Positions 8,260 to 17,836 are shown, counted from the first letter of the stretch. The stretch is 32,135 bases of DNA from Peptostreptococcaceae bacterium (GCA_030532905.1 JAUNKE010000027.1:1-32135); one strand, 5' to 3'. The notes: generated by a model not told the origin, from the letters alone. Translations and numbers: made by a program.

Positions 8260-10359
8260 TTATTCTTTGCTGAGGCGATTGTAAATGATGCTGATAATGA
8301 AGCAGAGCACACCGCCGGCGACGAAGGCGAGGACTCGGGTAATCGAGTTTTCTCCTTGAAGGTCAACAAAAATGAATTTTGCAACCATAAGCATCGTGAT
8401 TCCGAGACCGAACCGGCGAATAATATTCACATTGAGTTTGAAACCGGCATAGATTGCACCGACCGCCATCAATAATCCGACGACGCTGTATGATACGGAC
8501 TCGAACGGAAGCTCCCAGAAAGCGCGCAACATGACCCATGTGAAGAGAAAGTATTTTGCCACGAGCCAAATACCGATATAATTCGGAATTTCTTTGTAGT
8601 CCGACAGCAGCAGACGACTTTGAAATAATGCGATGATAAGTGTTGCAAGCATGATGACAAAGCGAAGCGTTATCGAATCGACAGTCACCATTTGCTGCAT
8701 GCCGAATAAATACAACAGCGTCGAAAAAATATAGAGTCCGAGATGTTGCTGCAAATGGGATTGTTCTTCATCCTTGCTTCTGAGGTAACCGATTTTGTAA
8801 ATAAAAATGACGGTGATGACGCTCATCAAGTAGGCGATAGTATTTTTAGTGTCGTAAACATCGAGAAGCAACAAGTCGCAGATGTCATAAGAAATTTTGA
8901 AGTAGGCTAAAATCAATATCGCGACAGCCCCGTTTTTATATAGAATTTCCTTGCACTTTTCTTCATGCAAAATATAGAACAGCAAGAGCAGGTTGGCGAT
9001 GCTGAGAGCAAGCGTCCAAACAGAGCTGTCATTATAGATGAAAATAAAATCCAGCAGGATGAGCATCATCATATAAGGAACGGGAATGCTTTTCTTCCAA
9101 ATTTTTTTGCGCAAAATAAACAAGAGCATAATCGGTGCAGCGCCCATTGCCCAAAAATCAAACAGCTTGTCGATGATAGGCATCGTCGCCACATAAAGCG
9201 GTAATGTGTAGAACAAGGTCAGTGATTTTTCGATTTTCGGATAGTGGATATGATTGATTACGCATTGTACTAATATCACAACAAAGAGAATGGCTGCCGA
9301 TTGCCACTCGGCTAAAGCGAGTGCCTCCGAATCCGCAAGCGTATAGGCGATATATAAAAACAAAAATATGGTCGAAAACAGCGTGAGTATCAAATATGTG
9401 AAACTCATATCCTCTCTGTTTGCCAAACGATACATCCAATTGGTAATCAGCATTATCATCAGGGTGATGACGGTTTGCTCCAAAGGATATACTGCGCCCC
9501 ATATCGAAAAAGTTACTAAGAAAATCAATGCGAAATTAAAGAAAGCAAAAAAGATGCTGACGGCATTTCGAACTTTGTCGAGCGAATTGCTCATATAGAG
9601 CAACATCATCGAGACGACGCTCGTATAAGCGATGATGAGCATAATGTCTTTGGAACTTTCGACATAACTGAGCTCGAAGCAAAGATTGATAAAACTTCCA
9701 ATCGCTGCGATGAGAATCGTAAAATATAATTTGGTATAGCGATGCGAAAACAGAATCATCAAGGTCCAAAGCACACAGAGCAGGGCGGAGGCTTCGTGAC
9801 TGATGAGATGAAATACCAAGTTTGCCGACACGATGGCGATATAGACGAGTCCGATTCCGGTTCCGAAAACAATGGCGCTGACATTGCTCGCCTTTTTGAA
9901 TGTCATTTTGAGTCCGACTGCGCTTAGCGTAAGACCGACGATGCTGACGACGGCAAGTTTTACCTCCGGACTGATTTTGTTCCACACGATGGCGACAAAG
10001 GATGCGGCGCCAATAAATATCAAAAGCGATGCCAAGGCACCGATAAAATATTTACCGACCAAAGATTCGTTGTCTTTGAAATTTGGTATGGACGGGCGCT
10101 TTTGAAATTCCTTCGGCGAAGAAAAACTTTCAGCCGGGTTTTGCGTAAAAGCGGCGACTTCGTCAACAGCTTCCTGAAACGGTATCGATGCGGCGGGTTG
10201 CCATTCGGATTCCTTTGGAAGTTTCCCGTCGCTTCCGGATAAATCCGTTTCACTCATTTGCCATTCGTTTTTTTGCGCATTGCGCATGATTCGAATTTCA
10301 TGCTCCAATTGCTGCACACGAAACTCCAATTCATCCAAACGGTTTTTCACTCTTTTCAT
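8260..10359 (-). CDS. DUF2339 polytopic membrane protein
   Basis: 699 residues from the ATG at 10359, which has GGAGG (10366-10370) 6 bp upstream; the open frame extends to a TTG at 10458 without ribosome site. The N-terminal 30 residues (MKRVKNRLDELEFRVQQLEH) form a short coiled coil, followed by a hydrophilic low-complexity stretch to about residue 90. The rest is a near-continuous series of about 20 or more hydrophobic helices, beginning GKYFIGALASLLIFIGAASFVAIVW, the hallmark of DUF2339. Function is unknown for this family. It is monocistronic, convergent to the kinase gene and divergent from the sialic acid operon. Confidence 0.85.
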   Translation of the reverse strand: MKRVKNRLDELEFRVQQLEHEIRIMRNAQKNEWQMSETDLSGSDGKLPKESEWQPAASIPFQEAVDEVAAFTQNPAESFSSPKEFQKRPSIPNFKDNESLVGKYFIGALASLLIFIGAASFVAIVWNKISPEVKLAVVSIVGLTLSAVGLKMTFKKASNVSAIVFGTGIGLVYIAIVSANLVFHLISHEASALLCVLWTLMILFSHRYTKLYFTILIAAIGSFINLCFELSYVESSKDIMLIIAYTSVVSMMLLYMSNSLDKVRNAVSIFFAFFNFALIFLVTFSIWGAVYPLEQTVITLMIMLITNWMYRLANREDMSFTYLILTLFSTIFLFLYIAYTLADSEALALAEWQSAAILFVVILVQCVINHIHYPKIEKSLTLFYTLPLYVATMPIIDKLFDFWAMGAAPIMLLFILRKKIWKKSIPVPYMMMLILLDFIFIYNDSSVWTLALSIANLLLLFYILHEEKCKEILYKNGAVAILILAYFKISYDICDLLLLDVYDTKNTIAYLMSVITVIFIYKIGYLRSKDEEQSHLQQHLGLYIFSTLLYLFGMQQMVTVDSITLRFVIMLATLIIALFQSRLLLSDYKEIPNYIGIWLVAKYFLFTWVMLRAFWELPFESVSYSVVGLLMAVGAIYAGFKLNVNIIRRFGLGITMLMVAKFIFVDLQGENSITRVLAFVAGGVLCFIISIIYNRLSKE

Positions 10360-10479
10360 CTCTTTCCTCCCGATAAAATTTTTCCTCGAAAAAAACAGTC
10401 GATGCCAAAGCCGACCTTTGAAGTAAAAAGTTTTTCTTCGACAGTCTCCGATTTTCAAACGCGAATCGACTATATAATA

Positions 10480-10549
10480 GGAAGCTTTTCTTCCGATAAG
10501 TCTTCAATATCGTTTTTGATGTCGAAAGCTTATTATATAAGGAAGCTTT
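10480..10549. repeat. Imperfect direct repeat upstream of the DUF2339 gene
   Basis: GGAAGCTTT occurs at 10480-10488 and again at 10541-10549, each preceded by an AT-rich box (TATATAATA and ATTATATAA), 61 bp apart. The second copy also forms an inverted repeat, AAAGCTT with AAGCTTT (around 10525-10549). The gap 10360-10825 otherwise holds only promoters and the possible small transcript. Confidence 0.4.
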
Positions 10550-10609
10550 GCATCACAACCGATCCTTATACAAAAATGAAATTTTTACAAGAAGTTATTC
10601 TCTTTTATT

Positions 10610-10618
10610 ATTATAGCA
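10610..10618 (-). promoter_or_regulatory. Possible extended -10 promoter of the DUF2339 gene
   Basis: On the minus strand TGC-TATAAT (10618 to 10610) is a perfect extended -10, with no good -35. If used, the leader is about 240 nt. Two further AT-rich -10-like boxes (near 10471-10478 and 10531-10538) lie inside two copies of a GGAAGCTTT-containing repeat, and either could be the true promoter. Confidence 0.35.
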
Positions 10619-10655
10619 TGTTGAATAAAGCCCATCTACAAATAAACGAAAAAAG

Positions 10656-10683
10656 TTGAAACGCAAAGTTTTATGGGTAAAAT
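10656..10683 (+). promoter_or_regulatory. Promoter-like sequence ahead of a terminator
   Basis: TTGAAA (10656-10661) and TAAAAT (10678-10683) are 16 bp apart. The only thing downstream before the rpiR promoter is a terminator-like hairpin at 10733-10766. Confidence 0.4.
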
Positions 10684-10689
10684 CGGGAA

Positions 10690-10766
10690 GCAATTACGAT
10701 GTCGAGAATTGAAAATCAAATTAAGAAGTGTCACTCCAAAAATTATTTTTGAAATGGAGTTTTTTT
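10690..10766 (+). ncRNA. Possible short transcript ending at a terminator hairpin
   Basis: A promoter-like pair at 10656-10683 and a terminator-like hairpin (ACTCCA 10733-10738 with TGGAGT 10755-10760, then T6 at 10761-10766) frame about 75 nt with no convincing reading frame. This could be a small RNA. Alternatively the hairpin only insulates the rpiR promoter from upstream transcription. Confidence 0.25.
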
Positions 10767-10777
10767 GAGGAAAACCA

Positions 10778-10805
10778 TTGCCATAATTTTTTTTTGTGGT
10801 ATAAT
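10778..10805 (+). promoter_or_regulatory. Promoter of the sialic acid operon
   Basis: TTGCCA (10778-10783), a 16-bp T-rich spacer, and an extended -10 TGG-TATAAT (10797-10805) precede rpiR by 20 bp. The regulator it encodes is a likely ligand of this region, but I see no clear operator palindrome. Confidence 0.8.
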
Positions 10806-10825
10806 TCCTAATAAGGAGGTCGATT

Positions 10826-11674
10826 ATGAGATATATAAATATTATCCAATCGTTTTATCCATCGCTTTCAAAGGGGGAGAAAAAGGTTGCGGATTATGTT
10901 GTGGAAGAAAAAGATCAAATCATTTATCAGACGCTCCAGGAAATTTCAAAAAGCATCGGCGTCGGCGAGGCGACCATCGTGCGCTTTTGTCACAAAATCG
11001 GATTTGAAGGTTTTCATGATTTCAAACTGACCGTAGCGAAAGAGGTTCCTTCGGCGGCAAGCGAAGAAGGAATGCATTATGTGGATTACATTACAATGAA
11101 TTTGCAAAATGCCATCAAGAGTACGAATCAGATTTTGGATAAGGCGAGAATTGAAGTGGCGGTGGATATGATTTCGCAAGCCAAGCGGGTTTTTGTCTAT
11201 GGCGTGGGTACGAGCGGCAATGCATCGCTGGACATGCAATCGCGATTGCTTCGCTACGGATGTACCGTACAGGCGGTTACGGATTCTCATTTTCAGGCGA
11301 TGACTTCATCGGTGCTTGGCGAGAGCGATTTGATTATCGCTTTTTCACTCAGCGGCTATACGCAGGATATCGTGGATGCGCTTGAGATTGCCAAACGAAA
11401 CGGTGCCAAAGTCATTGCGGTTACAAATCATGCCTTATCACCGGCGGCGGAGATTGCCGACCTGGTCATCCTGTCGGCAGGCAAAGAATCGCCGATGGAC
11501 GGAGGAAGTTTGAGCGGGCGTGTGTCGCAGCTTTTTATCACCGACTTGATTTGTACGGGATATGCGATGCGTGATGAAGAAGTGGCATTCCGCATGCGAG
11601 AGAGAACAGCCAACTCGGTTATCAAAAAGAGTTTGGAGTATAAAAAGAGAACAACGGGAGGAAAAAATGGCTAA
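10826..11674 (+). CDS. RpiR-family transcriptional regulator of the sialic acid operon
   Basis: 282 residues. The N-terminal HTH_6 domain (about 1-77) contains [12 protein letters not shown] and [20 protein letters not shown]. The C-terminal SIS domain (about 105-240) with [15 protein letters not shown] binds phosphosugars. RpiR proteins control amino-sugar catabolism, and in several Firmicutes an RpiR protein senses ManNAc-6-P or GlcN-6-P to control nan genes. That effector is inferred here from the operon. The start follows AAGGAGG (10813-10819). Its 3' end overlaps the ABC ATPase gene by 8 bp, so it is co-transcribed with the genes it probably controls. Confidence 0.93.
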   Translation: MRYINIIQSFYPSLSKGEKKVADYVVEEKDQIIYQTLQEISKSIGVGEATIVRFCHKIGFEGFHDFKLTVAKEVPSAASEEGMHYVDYITMNLQNAIKSTNQILDKARIEVAVDMISQAKRVFVYGVGTSGNASLDMQSRLLRYGCTVQAVTDSHFQAMTSSVLGESDLIIAFSLSGYTQDIVDALEIAKRNGAKVIAVTNHALSPAAEIADLVILSAGKESPMDGGSLSGRVSQLFITDLICTGYAMRDEEVAFRMRERTANSVIKKSLEYKKRTTGGKNG

Positions 11675-12746
11675 TCTGCAACTCAAACATATTGATAAAA
11701 TTTACGAGAATGGCGTGCAGGCGGTTTTTGATTTCAATTTGGATATAAAGGACAAAGAGTTTATTGTTTTTGTAGGACCCAGCGGTTGCGGAAAATCGAC
11801 AACGCTGCGAATGATTGCCGGATTGGAAGATATTTCAAACGGCGAGCTCATTATCGATGAGAAATTGATGAACAATGTCGAGCCGAAGGACAGAGATATT
11901 GCGATGGTGTTCCAGAGCTACGCGCTTTATCCGCACATGACGGTATATGAAAATATGTCTTTCGGATTGAAGATAAAGAAGATACCGAAGGACGAAATCG
12001 ACCGTCGCGTTCAGGAAGCGGCAGCTATCTTGGAAATCAAGGATTATTTGGATAGAAAACCGAAGGAGCTTTCCGGAGGGCAACGACAACGGGTGGCGCT
12101 CGGGCGAGCAATCGTTCGAAATGCAAAAGTGTTTTTGATGGATGAGCCGCTGTCGAATCTGGATGCGAAATTGCGTGTGCAGATGCGCTCGGAGATTATC
12201 AAATTGCATGAGCGAATCGGAGCGACGACCATCTATGTGACGCATGACCAGACGGAAGCGATGACGATGGCGAGCCGAATCGTTGTTATGAGCAAGGGTC
12301 ATATTCAGCAAATCGGAACGCCGAAGGAGATTTACAACAATCCGAAGAATATGTTCGTAGCAAGTTTTGTCGGAGCGCCGGCAACCAACTTCGTCTATGG
12401 CAAGATGGATGGCAATCATTTCGTATGGGACGATGTCAAAATTGAAATTCCCGCGGACAAGTTGGACAAGCTCAAGGCTTATGACAAAAAAGAAGTGGTG
12501 ATGGGCATTCGTCCGGAGAATATTCACAAGTCGGAAGCAAATGAACCGAGCAGCTTTTTATACGATGTGGAAGTCAGCGAGCTGTTGGGGCATGAGAGTA
12601 TTTTGCACGGGAATGTCGGCTCACAGCGCCTGATTGCGAAAGTGGGCGTGAATGAAACCGTGGCTTCCCACACCAAAGTCGCTTTCCGTTTGGAAAGAGA
12701 CAAGATGTATTTCTTTGATAAAGACTCGCAGGAGCGAATTGTTTAG
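11667..12746 (+). CDS. Sugar ABC transporter ATP-binding protein (MsmX/UgpC/MalK type)
   Basis: 359 residues. Walker [10 protein letters not shown] (37-45), Q-loop Gln83, signature LSGGQ (135-139), Walker B VFLMDE (155-160) and H-loop His193 are all intact. The C-terminal OB-like regulatory region (about 240-359, with MGIRPENIH) marks the MalK/UgpC group, which energises CUT1 sugar importers. The ribosome site (GGGAGG) lies inside the end of rpiR. Many Firmicutes share one such ATPase among several sugar transporters from a separate locus; here it is inside the operon beside its likely permeases. Confidence 0.95.
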   Translation: MANLQLKHIDKIYENGVQAVFDFNLDIKDKEFIVFVGPSGCGKSTTLRMIAGLEDISNGELIIDEKLMNNVEPKDRDIAMVFQSYALYPHMTVYENMSFGLKIKKIPKDEIDRRVQEAAAILEIKDYLDRKPKELSGGQRQRVALGRAIVRNAKVFLMDEPLSNLDAKLRVQMRSEIIKLHERIGATTIYVTHDQTEAMTMASRIVVMSKGHIQQIGTPKEIYNNPKNMFVASFVGAPATNFVYGKMDGNHFVWDDVKIEIPADKLDKLKAYDKKEVVMGIRPENIHKSEANEPSSFLYDVEVSELLGHESILHGNVGSQRLIAKVGVNETVASHTKVAFRLERDKMYFFDKDSQERIV

Positions 12747-12794
12747 GTTTCGGCTTCAATGAAGTTGACATATAAAAATAGTAGGAGGAAAAAT

Positions 12795-14153
12795 ATGAAA
12801 AGACTAATGACTATTCTTGCGGTAGGCGCTATTTCTTTGGGTCTGATGGCAGGCTGCGCAAAGAAAGAAGAAACCGGCACAAATCAGCCGACTACCCCGG
12901 AAAAAAATCAAACTGAAATGACCGGATTGGAGGCATACACTCCGGAAAATCCGATTACAATCACATTCTGGAACTTCCCGAACTTCACAGGGGACTCCGA
13001 GTTTGACTCAAAGGGATATGATGCTGCACTTATCAAAGCATTTGAAGAGAAGCATCCGAATGTAAAAGTGGAATATCAGGCAATCGAGTTCAGCGACGGA
13101 CCGGCAAAATTGGAGACGGCGATTCAATCGCAAACCAATCCGGATGTCGTATATGACGCACCGGGTCGAGTAATTGACTGGGCAAGCAAAGGATATTTGG
13201 TTGACCTTGAAGATATCGTACCGAAATCCGAGTTGATTCCGGCAGCGGTTACGGCAAGCAGCTTCGATGGAAAAATTTATCTTTATCCGCAAGGTGTTGC
13301 TCCGTTCATGATGGGCTTCAACAAAGGAATGCTTGAAGAATTGGGCATCGCGGACATGCTTCCGCTTGACAAAGAGCACAGAGCGTGGACAGTGGAAGAA
13401 TTCCAAGCATTGCTTGAAGCAATCAAGGAGAAGAAGCCTGAGGTTGCACCGGTAATTCTTTATGCAAAATCACAAGCGGGCGACCAGGGTCCGAGAGCAT
13501 TTGTTTCCAACCTATACGGTTCTTGGATTACGGACGATGCGGTAACAAAATATACCATCAATGATGAAAACGGTGTGAAATCTATGGAGTGGATCAAAAT
13601 GGCTTATGACAAAGGTCTGCTTGGAAAAGGTATCGCATTGGATGCGGGAGCGGCAATCGAAGAATTCGGTAACCAAACTGCAGCGGGAACAATTTTGTAT
13701 CCGGTAAACAAGTACAAAGAATTTACAAAAGACGGTAAGATGGATTCCGTATTGATTCCATTCCCGAACAACTCCGGAAAAACCGAGTTGGAATACTTGG
13801 TAGCGGGACCGGCAATCTTCGACAACAATGACGAAGACCGTATCGCAGCTTCCAAATTGTTCGTTGACTTTATGATAAACGATGAGCAGTGGGGACAAAG
13901 AACGCTGAAAGCGACAGGAAACTTCTCCGCAAAAACCGGCGTAACCGGACTATATGATGACGAAGAATTGAAATTCGCTGAAACAATGAGCGAATTCTAT
14001 GGCCCATACTACAACACGATTCCGGGCTTCATTCAAATGAGACAACTTTGGTTCCCGATGGTACAAGGCGTACTCAACGGTGATGTTCAGCCGAAGCCGG
14101 CATTGGATGAGTTTGTGGAAGCGGCAAACAAAACGATTGAAGATGCAAAGTAA
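12795..14153 (+). CDS. Extracellular sugar-binding lipoprotein, probable sialic acid binder
   Basis: 452 residues from the ATG at 12795, chosen by AGGAGG (12783-12788). A lipoprotein signal peptide (MKRLMTILAVGAISLG) ends in the lipobox LMAGC with Cys21 as the lipidated residue. A Glu/Thr/Pro-rich spacer follows. The mature protein is a family 1 solute-binding fold, with the segments ITITFWNFPNF, VKVEYQAIEFSDGPAKLETAIQ and NPDVVYDAPGR. It should deliver substrate to the two permeases downstream. Sialic acid is inferred from nanE-nanA-nanK in the same operon; the family also binds oligosaccharides and glycerol-3-phosphate. A strong hairpin follows the stop. Confidence 0.92.
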   Translation: MKRLMTILAVGAISLGLMAGCAKKEETGTNQPTTPEKNQTEMTGLEAYTPENPITITFWNFPNFTGDSEFDSKGYDAALIKAFEEKHPNVKVEYQAIEFSDGPAKLETAIQSQTNPDVVYDAPGRVIDWASKGYLVDLEDIVPKSELIPAAVTASSFDGKIYLYPQGVAPFMMGFNKGMLEELGIADMLPLDKEHRAWTVEEFQALLEAIKEKKPEVAPVILYAKSQAGDQGPRAFVSNLYGSWITDDAVTKYTINDENGVKSMEWIKMAYDKGLLGKGIALDAGAAIEEFGNQTAAGTILYPVNKYKEFTKDGKMDSVLIPFPNNSGKTELEYLVAGPAIFDNNDEDRIAASKLFVDFMINDEQWGQRTLKATGNFSAKTGVTGLYDDEELKFAETMSEFYGPYYNTIPGFIQMRQLWFPMVQGVLNGDVQPKPALDEFVEAANKTIEDAK

Positions 14154-14162
14154 GATAGTGGA

Positions 14163-14191
14163 CTGAGAAAGGGATTCCCTTTCTCAGTTTT
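14163..14191 (+). terminator. Intra-operon hairpin after the binding-protein gene
   Basis: CTGAGAAAGGG (14163-14173) and CCCTTTCTCAG (14177-14187) form an 11-bp perfect stem with a 3-nt loop and four T after it. Located between the binding-protein and permease genes, it probably gives partial termination or protects the upstream mRNA, raising lipoprotein output over permeases. Confidence 0.8.
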
Positions 14192-14207
14192 AAGGGAAGG
14201 AAAGCAA

Positions 14208-15119
14208 ATGGAGAATTTAGCAAAGAACTCGGAACATCTTAGGAGAAAACGCAAAATGAAAGAAACTTTGGTAGGTTACCTATTCTTGCTGCCTTCCCTT
14301 AGTTTTTTCTGTACCTTCGTTCTCTATCCGATGATGAAGGGCGTATATCTTTCTTTCTTCCGTTTTCGCGGGAGAAATCAGGATTTTGTAGGCTTGAAAC
14401 ATTATGCGAGCCTGATTGAAAACAAAGTTTTTCTCAAGTCATTGGCAAACACGACTTTTATTACCGCAGTGGCGGTGCCCATCGTAATCGTATTCGCGCT
14501 CTTTGTTGCGGTGAATATCTACAACAAAAATGCAAAGGTGCGCTCATTCTTCCGCGGCGTCTTCTATCTGCCGGCAATTTCATCCGTTGTATCGGTGACG
14601 GTGGTTTGGGCGTGGATTTATCATCCGCAATATGGAATTTTGAACTATGTGCTCAAATCCGCGAACATCATCTCAGGCAATGTGGATTGGCTCGGCGGAA
14701 ATGCAACCGCAATCTATGCAATCATTGCGATTTTGATTACGACTTCGGTGGGGCAGCCCATCATTCTGTATGTTGCCGCATTGGGCAATGTGCCGAAGGA
14801 TTATATTGAAGCGGCGACGATTGACGGCGCGAATAATTGGACGATTTTCAGAAAGATTATCTGGCCGCAGATTTTGCCGACGACTTTGTATATCGTGGTG
14901 GTTACGACCATCAACAGCTTTCAAATTTTCGCACTCATTCAGCTCTTGACGGCGGGCGGGCCGAATTACGGCACTTCAACGGTGATGTACTTGGTATATC
15001 AGACCGCGATTCAGGAAGGGCGATTCGGAATTTCATCCGCGATGGGTGTGATACTGGCGATAATTATCGCAATGATTTCATTGGTACAGTTCAAATTTTT
15101 ATCCAAGGATATTGATTAG
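14208..15119 (+). CDS. ABC sugar transporter permease 1 (MalF/UgpA type)
   Basis: 303 residues with six membrane helices (the first at about residues 25-45, GYLFLLPSLSFFCTFVLYPM). The cytoplasmic EAA loop that docks the ATPase is EAATIDGANNWTIFRKIIWP. This is the MalF/UgpA-type subunit of a CUT1 importer. The N-terminal tail is basic and cytosolic. GGAAGG precedes the ATG. It is followed after 8 bp by the second permease, so the two form the heterodimeric channel. Confidence 0.93.
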   Translation: MENLAKNSEHLRRKRKMKETLVGYLFLLPSLSFFCTFVLYPMMKGVYLSFFRFRGRNQDFVGLKHYASLIENKVFLKSLANTTFITAVAVPIVIVFALFVAVNIYNKNAKVRSFFRGVFYLPAISSVVSVTVVWAWIYHPQYGILNYVLKSANIISGNVDWLGGNATAIYAIIAILITTSVGQPIILYVAALGNVPKDYIEAATIDGANNWTIFRKIIWPQILPTTLYIVVVTTINSFQIFALIQLLTAGGPNYGTSTVMYLVYQTAIQEGRFGISSAMGVILAIIIAMISLVQFKFLSKDID

Positions 15120-15127
15120 GAGGGAGT

Positions 15128-15961
15128 ATGCAAAAAAAGAAAATCTCTGTATTCTCAGTGGTTTCAATGATAATACTCATTGCATTGACGATATTTTTTA
15201 TATTCCCGTTCTACTGGATAGTGACCGGCTCGTTCAAATTGCAATCCGTTGCAGTACAGGTTCCGCCGGAATGGTTTCCAATCAATCCGACCTTGGAGAA
15301 CTTTGATAAATTGTTGGTGCCGCTTACGGCAAGATGGTTTTTCAACTCCGTGTTCATTTCATCGATGACGACCATCTTGGTATGCACGACCGCATCGCTT
15401 GCGGGTTATGCATTGGCGAAAAAGAAATTTATCGGCGCAAAGCTGATTTTCATTCTGTTTGTCGGAGCGATGGCATTGCCGAAACAGGTTATTCTGATTC
15501 CGCTGCTCAAATTCATTACCGAGCTCGGCTTGATGGATACCTATCGCGCACTCATTCTGCCGGCGGTGGGATGGCCGTTCGGCGTATTCCTGATGCGTCA
15601 GTTTACGACATCGGTGCCGAAAGAATTGCTGGAATCCGCAAAAATTGACGGATGCGGCGAGCTCAAAACCTTTACGAGCATCGTACTTCCAATTGTCAAA
15701 CCGGGAATTGGAGCGCTCGCGATATTCACTTTTATATCCAGTTGGAACGATTATTTTTCACAGCTTGTGTTCACCAATTCGGAAACGATGAAAACTTTGC
15801 CGCTCGGCTTGTCGGCACTTGCACAGAGTGCTGAATTTACGACCAACTACGGCTTGCTGATGGCGGGCGCGCTCTTGGCATCCTTGCCGATGATCGTGGT
15901 ATTTCTAAGTTTCCAAAGCTACTTTACACAGGGCGTTACGATGGGAGCGGTAAAAGGATAA
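15128..15961 (+). CDS. ABC sugar transporter permease 2 (MalG/UgpE type)
   Basis: 277 residues, six membrane helices, with the short N-terminus of MalG/UgpE-type subunits (first helix ISVFSVVSMIILIALTIFF). The early FPFYWIVTGSFK motif and the EAA loop ESAKIDGCGELKTFTSIVLP are diagnostic. The ribosome site AGGAGGGAG overlaps the end of permease 1. Its stop overlaps the next start by one base (TAATG), so translation is coupled to the small membrane protein. Confidence 0.93.
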   Translation: MQKKKISVFSVVSMIILIALTIFFIFPFYWIVTGSFKLQSVAVQVPPEWFPINPTLENFDKLLVPLTARWFFNSVFISSMTTILVCTTASLAGYALAKKKFIGAKLIFILFVGAMALPKQVILIPLLKFITELGLMDTYRALILPAVGWPFGVFLMRQFTTSVPKELLESAKIDGCGELKTFTSIVLPIVKPGIGALAIFTFISSWNDYFSQLVFTNSETMKTLPLGLSALAQSAEFTTNYGLLMAGALLASLPMIVVFLSFQSYFTQGVTMGAVKG

Positions 15962-16242
15962 TGATAATTTTGGCTTGGCTATACTACAGTTGGTACTATA
16001 TTTTGCTCAGCGTGTTGGTCACCTTGATGCTCAATCGTCTGTTCAAAAAGTTGTGGTTACCGCCACTTCTCATCAATGCAATCGCGGTTCTGCTGTTGCT
16101 CTATATGACCAAATCGGGCATGCTCCATCAGGAAGCGGCGAGCTATGCGATGTATTTCAACTATGTACCGGTGGTGCTGAGCAGTATCATCACGAATATC
16201 GTCATCTATTTTAGACAGAAAAATTCAAGACGGAAAGATTAA
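15961..16242 (+). CDS. Small three-helix membrane protein of the sialic acid operon
   Basis: 93 residues, family not recognised. Three hydrophobic segments are visible (about 5-23, 33-50 and 66-84), with a basic C-terminal tail (RQKNSRRKD), suggesting a small inner-membrane protein. It starts inside the stop codon of permease 2 (TAATG) and has no strong ribosome site of its own. nanE begins 14 bp after it. This tight coupling suggests a role with the transporter, perhaps as an accessory subunit, but that is inference only. Codon use looks like its neighbours. Confidence 0.75.
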   Translation: MIILAWLYYSWYYILLSVLVTLMLNRLFKKLWLPPLLINAIAVLLLLYMTKSGMLHQEAASYAMYFNYVPVVLSSIITNIVIYFRQKNSRRKD

Positions 16243-16256
16243 CACAAAGGGGAAAT

Positions 16257-16943
16257 ATGAGTAAAGTTGAAAAGATAAAGGGCGCGTTGGTAGTTTCGTG
16301 TCAGGCACTCGAGCATGAACCCCTTCACTCCTCGTTCATCATGGGGAGAATGGCACTTGCTGCAAAAGAAGGAGGTGCAAAAGGGATTCGGGCGAATACG
16401 GTGGAGGATATCGCTGAAATCAAAAAGAATACCGACCTGCCGATTATCGGAATCATCAAAAAGAATTATGAAGGTTCCGATGTCTATATCACACCGACGA
16501 TGAGAGAGGTGGATGATTTGGTAAAGGCGGGCGTCGAAATCATCGCGATGCATGCGACCGACGAAAAAAGACCGGGGGGAATCGGTCTTGAGGAATTCTT
16601 TCGGGAAGTGAAGCAAAAATATCCGAACCAGCTTTTTATGGCGGATTGTTCAACCGTTGAAGAAGCGCTTTTGGCGGAAAAATTGGGATTCGACTTTTTA
16701 GGAACGACTCTGGTGGGCTATACGAAGCACAGCAAAGGATTGCAAATCGAAGAAAATGATTTTGAAATCATTCGTGACTTGCTCGCCAAAGCGAAAAAAC
16801 CGATTATCGCTGAAGGCAATATCGATACACCCGAAAAAGCAAAAAGGGTACTCGACCTCGGCTGTTACAGTGTGGTCGTCGGGTCATCGATTACCAGACC
16901 GCAACTGATAACGCAAAAATATGTAAATGCAATCAACGAATAG
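16257..16943 (+). CDS. nanE: N-acetylmannosamine-6-phosphate 2-epimerase
   Basis: 228 residues, full length for this TIM-barrel enzyme, which converts ManNAc-6-P to GlcNAc-6-P. Conserved blocks are [15 protein letters not shown] at the N-terminus, [23 protein letters not shown] with the catalytic lysine region, [22 protein letters not shown], and the phosphate-binding [12 protein letters not shown]...[10 protein letters not shown]. It acts last in the pathway whose earlier steps (NanA, NanK) are encoded just downstream. A GGGG-type ribosome site precedes the ATG. Confidence 0.97.
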   Translation: MSKVEKIKGALVVSCQALEHEPLHSSFIMGRMALAAKEGGAKGIRANTVEDIAEIKKNTDLPIIGIIKKNYEGSDVYITPTMREVDDLVKAGVEIIAMHATDEKRPGGIGLEEFFREVKQKYPNQLFMADCSTVEEALLAEKLGFDFLGTTLVGYTKHSKGLQIEENDFEIIRDLLAKAKKPIIAEGNIDTPEKAKRVLDLGCYSVVVGSSITRPQLITQKYVNAINE

Positions 16944-16951
16944 GAGATACA

Positions 16952-17836
16952 ATGAGCAGCGAATTAAAAGGATTGTATTCTGCCCTTTTGGTTTCTTTCA
17001 ACGAGGACGGAAGCATCAACGAGCAAGGCACAAGACAGATTGTGCGACACAATATTGATAAGATGAAAATTGACGGTTTGTATGTCGGAGGAAGTACGGG
17101 CGAAAACTTTATGCTTAACACCGAAGAGAAAAAACAAATCTTCAAAATTGCGATGGAAGAGTCGGCGCACAAAATCAAATTGATTGCGCAGGTCGGCTCC
17201 CTCAATATCTATGAGTCCATCGAGTTGGCGAAATATGCCACGGAACTTGGTTATGATGCGATTTCTGCGGTGACACCTTTTTACTACAAATTCAGTTTTG
17301 CAGAAATCAAAAATTATTATAACAGCATTTTGGAGCATGTCGATAATCGCATGATTATCTATTCCATCCCGGTACTTACCGGCGTGAATATGGATATTGC
17401 ACAATTTGCGGAGCTGTTTGAAAACAAGAAAATTGTCGGGGTAAAATTTACCGCGGGCGACTTCTTCCTGCTGGAGCGCATGAGAAAAGCCTTCCCGGAT
17501 AAACTGATTTTCGCGGGATTTGACGAAATGATGTTGCCGGCGGCGGTAATCGGCATCGACGGAGCAATCGGTTCGACATTCAATGTCAACGGCATTCGCG
17601 CAAGATTGATTATGGAAAATCTTGAAAAAGGCAATATTGCGGAAGCGAGAAAGCACCAAAATGATACCAACGATTTGATTCAGGCGATTCTAAGCAACGG
17701 GCTTTACCCGACGCTGAAAACCATTCTTGCCGTTCAGGGAGTCGATGCGGGATACAACAGACAACCGATGGCGAGCGCAACGAATCAGCAAAAAGAAATT
17801 GCAAAAGAGATTTACCAAAAATATTTGGTAGGCTAA
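16952..17836 (+). CDS. nanA: N-acetylneuraminate lyase
   Basis: 294 residues, typical of the DapA/NanA aldolase family. The substrate carboxylate loop GGSTGEN (46-52), Tyr137 in IIYSIP, and the Schiff-base Lys165 in GVKFTAGD are present. The GVKFT context and neighbouring nanE/nanK favour NanA over dihydrodipicolinate synthase. It cleaves N-acetylneuraminate to ManNAc and pyruvate in the cytosol. AGGAG lies before the ATG, and only 8 bp separate it from nanE. Confidence 0.96.
   Translation: MSSELKGLYSALLVSFNEDGSINEQGTRQIVRHNIDKMKIDGLYVGGSTGENFMLNTEEKKQIFKIAMEESAHKIKLIAQVGSLNIYESIELAKYATELGYDAISAVTPFYYKFSFAEIKNYYNSILEHVDNRMIIYSIPVLTGVNMDIAQFAELFENKKIVGVKFTAGDFFLLERMRKAFPDKLIFAGFDEMMLPAAVIGIDGAIGSTFNVNGIRARLIMENLEKGNIAEARKHQNDTNDLIQAILSNGLYPTLKTILAVQGVDAGYNRQPMASATNQQKEIAKEIYQKYLVG

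Noticed and set aside
12747..12794. Internal promoter before the binding-protein gene (TTGACA at 12765)
   Set aside because: A -10 at the right distance would fall on the ribosome site; the resemblance is likely chance.
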